Source: an uncultured Thermoguttaceae bacterium (lineage in GTDB: Bacteria; Planctomycetota; Planctomycetia; Pirellulales; Thermoguttaceae). From it: 64,000 nucleotides of DNA. The stretch covers positions 1 to 64,000 of the forward strand of contig CALIRO010000045.1 of the NCBI GenBank assembly GCA_938042245.1, written 5' to 3'. Position numbers and translations under genes: made by a program. Shown here piece after piece: positions 62,273 through 64,000 of this stretch. Position 1 is the first letter of the stretch, and every line of letters begins with the position of its first letter. Under the pieces are notes generated by a model. It was given only the letters and a program-made list of their open reading frames with translations, was not told where the DNA came from and did no database searches.

Positions 62273-62379
62273 TGGGCGTTTGCATTTGGCCCGGCGGTTA
62301 GGCAGTTCCGGTGATGCGCCCTAGGAGCTTTTTGCCAAGCCTCCAGGGGCCCCCAGTTGTCTGTTAGGGAGTTTTGCTT

Positions 62380-63843
62380 ATGCGTCCTAGGCTCCGGTTT
62401 CTGACGGATGAACTGATCGAACGGATCGTTGCCGAGGCGATTCATCTGCTTGGCACGTTGGGCGTGGAGATTCATAATCCGCAGGCGGTGGATCTTTTGG
62501 CCTCGCATGGGGCCAGGGTCGGTTCGGACCGAGTGCGGGTGTATCTAGGGGAAGAGCTGGTGCGGTGGGCAATTGGCCAGGCGCCTCGGTCATTTCGGCT
62601 TTTTGACGTTTTGGGGCAGCAGACCCATGATTTTACGCCGGATGCTGTGTATTTTACGCCGGCTTCTGCCGCCTTGTATTTTTTGGACTATCCTTCGGGG
62701 CAGGTGCGTCGGCCGACTACGGAGGATTACATTCGATACGTTCGGCTTGTGGAACAACTTCAACATATTGCCTCGCAGAGTACGGCGATGGTGCCTGGGG
62801 ATGTGCCGGCGGAGATTTCCGATGGATATCGGCTTTTCCTTAGCCTGCTGTATGGGCGGAAGCCGGTGGTTACCGGAGCGTTTTCCGCTGAGGGGTTTTT
62901 GCTGATGCGGGATTTGCAACTGATTGTGCGCGGCAGTGCGGAGGAGCTGGAGGCCAAGCCGCTGACGATTTTCTCGGCTTGTCCGACCTCCCCGCTTCGG
63001 TGGAGCTACGGGCCGTCGCAGAACCTTTTGGATTGCGCCCGGTGTGGCATTCCGGTGGAGCTGATAGCGATGCCGCTATCGGGCTTTCAGGCGCCAGTGA
63101 GCTTAGTGGGAACACTTATTCAGCATACGGCGGAAACACTGAGCGGTCTGGTGTTGAGTCAATTGCCACGGCCGGGCGCCCCGGTGCTATATGGCGGTTC
63201 GCCAGCGATTTTCGACGTTCGGCACGAAACCACGCCCATGGGCGCCATGGAAACGATGATGCTGGACTGCGCCTACTGCGAGATTGGCAAATACCTCGGT
63301 CTGCCCACTCAGGCCTACATCGGTATGAGCGACGCTAAACAGTTGGACGCCCAGGCGGGGCTGGAAAGCGGCATTGGCGCTGTATTGGCGGTGCTGGCCC
63401 GGATCAACAATGTGTCCGGCCCAGGCATGTTGGATTTTGAAAACTGCCAAAGCTTGGAAAAACTGGTTCTGGATAATGAGATCTGTGGGATGGCCTTCCG
63501 ATTGGGTGCGGGAATCGAACCTCGGGAGGATTTTCCTGCTCAGCCGCTGTTTGAGGAACTTTTGCGGGAACGGCATTTGTTGATTGCCGAGCATACGCGG
63601 CGTTGGCTGAAGGAGGAGATTTATTTTCCAGGTCCTGTGATCGACCGAACGCGTCGCCAGCGGTGGCAGCAGCAGGGTTCGCCCAGCCTGTTGGAGCGTG
63701 CCCATCAGGAGGCGGAGCGTCTGATGCGATCTGCGCCGCCGTCGCCGCTACCGGAACAGATGCGGCGGGAACTCATCGGTCGAATGCAGGCGGAAGCCCG
63801 CCGCTTCGGCCTAGAGCAGCTTCCCCCCCGTCCAGAGGGTTGA
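62380..63843 (+). CDS. MttB-family (trimethylamine methyltransferase-like) corrinoid methyltransferase
   Basis: 487 residues from the ATG at 62380 (GGGAG upstream). The TMA methyltransferase barrel shows in FLTDELIERIVAEAIHLLGT, TPASAALYFLDYPSG, CPTSPLRW, LYGGSPAIFDVRHET and FENCQSLEKLVLDNEICGM. The frame is open with no in-frame amber codon, so it is a non-pyrrolysine MttB homologue, like MtgB/MtpB-type demethylases for quaternary amines. It would need a corrinoid protein and a second methyltransferase, which are not next to it in the window. The substrate is unknown and may relate to the SDR/epimerase neighbours. Confidence 0.87.
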   Translation: MRPRLRFLTDELIERIVAEAIHLLGTLGVEIHNPQAVDLLASHGARVGSDRVRVYLGEELVRWAIGQAPRSFRLFDVLGQQTHDFTPDAVYFTPASAALYFLDYPSGQVRRPTTEDYIRYVRLVEQLQHIASQSTAMVPGDVPAEISDGYRLFLSLLYGRKPVVTGAFSAEGFLLMRDLQLIVRGSAEELEAKPLTIFSACPTSPLRWSYGPSQNLLDCARCGIPVELIAMPLSGFQAPVSLVGTLIQHTAETLSGLVLSQLPRPGAPVLYGGSPAIFDVRHETTPMGAMETMMLDCAYCEIGKYLGLPTQAYIGMSDAKQLDAQAGLESGIGAVLAVLARINNVSGPGMLDFENCQSLEKLVLDNEICGMAFRLGAGIEPREDFPAQPLFEELLRERHLLIAEHTRRWLKEEIYFPGPVIDRTRRQRWQQQGSPSLLERAHQEAERLMRSAPPSPLPEQMRRELIGRMQAEARRFGLEQLPPRPEG

Positions 63844-63846
63844 TCG

Positions 63847-64000
63847 GTGGAGAAACTTCATGCGGCGGGAAAAAAACGGTGGGCCGATTCGGAGCGGGGG
63901 CCCCGATACTTCCGCTCGACCAATTTGTCAGGTTGTTCAGCCGGTGGGTTGGGGGCTCCATTGGGACTCCGGCAAGGAAATGTCCTGATGGGGGCCGATT
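63847..64000 (+). other. Possible start of a further gene at the right edge
   Basis: A frame from the GTG at 63847 stays open to the window end without recognisable motifs. ATG at 63860 has GGTGGAG upstream but stops after 42 codons, and ATG at 63988 has AAGGA upstream and runs off the edge. None can be preferred. Confidence 0.2.

Noticed and set aside
62380-63843. Pyrrolysine-containing MttB
   Set aside because: The frame is fully open with no in-frame TAG.

Overview
The window looks like chromosomal DNA of a Planctomycetota member, probably a Pirellulales or Thermogutta-like lineage. That placement is an inference from gene content. It rests on DUF1501 and DUF1549/DUF1553 proteins, a pre-peptidase (PPC) protein, an HzsA-like multihaem protein, two PEP-CTERM proteins, CehA/PHP-type proteins, XylR-type regulation and several Gfo/Idh/MocA, URO-D and TIM-barrel genes. 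GC content is moderately high. I saw no rRNA, tRNA, CRISPR array, phage or transposase.

Layout: (1) 1-9209, minus strand: a redox block. It encodes an HdrD-like CCG protein, EtfB, EtfA, a membrane EMO-like (Etf:menaquinone oxidoreductase type) Fe-S protein, HdrA, MvhD and the 5' end of MvhG. (2) 9809-12266: an HzsA-like multihaem gene broken by a one-base frameshift. (3) 12594-18772: GH10 xylanase, a discoidin/PEP-CTERM surface protein and a permease. (4) 18964-25957, minus strand: a carbohydrate block (RraA-like, MFS, SDR, GH10, Gfo/Idh/MocA, URO-D-like) facing a divergent XylR regulator at 26205. (5) 27635-32041: PEP-CTERM protein, rdgB and an arsR-acr3 arsenite operon with a clear promoter. 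(6) 32361-41127, minus strand: PPC protein, DUF1501, DUF1549/DUF1553 and a CehA-like protein without its metal motif. (7) 41584-51408: GH5, a small secreted protein, a sugar-nucleotide epimerase, a LuxR-type response regulator, an enolase-superfamily enzyme, a PHP protein and a split YeeE/YedE pair. (8) 51564-58333: quinone oxidoreductase, then an ebo-like group (TIM barrel, UbiA, TIM barrel, alkaline-phosphatase-superfamily protein) and an RluA pseudouridine synthase. (9) 58840-63843: Gfo/Idh/MocA, two SDR proteins and an MttB-family methyltransferase.

How the genes may work together: the first block suggests a route between an Etf/menaquinone branch and an HdrA-MvhDG branch, in which both CCG proteins have lost the Cys ligands of one noncubane cluster. 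The XylR block looks like a xylan or uronate utilisation locus. The ebo-like block lacks recognisable eboA, eboB and eboD neighbours.

Intergenic DNA is rich in dispersed repeats of four kinds: CCCTCTCCC/GGAGAGG blocks, CCCGCG-AAGCGGGAATCC palindromes, CGTCTAACAGACG plus GTCTGTCCAGACTGAG clusters, and a MITE-like element with TTCAGCCGAATG termini.
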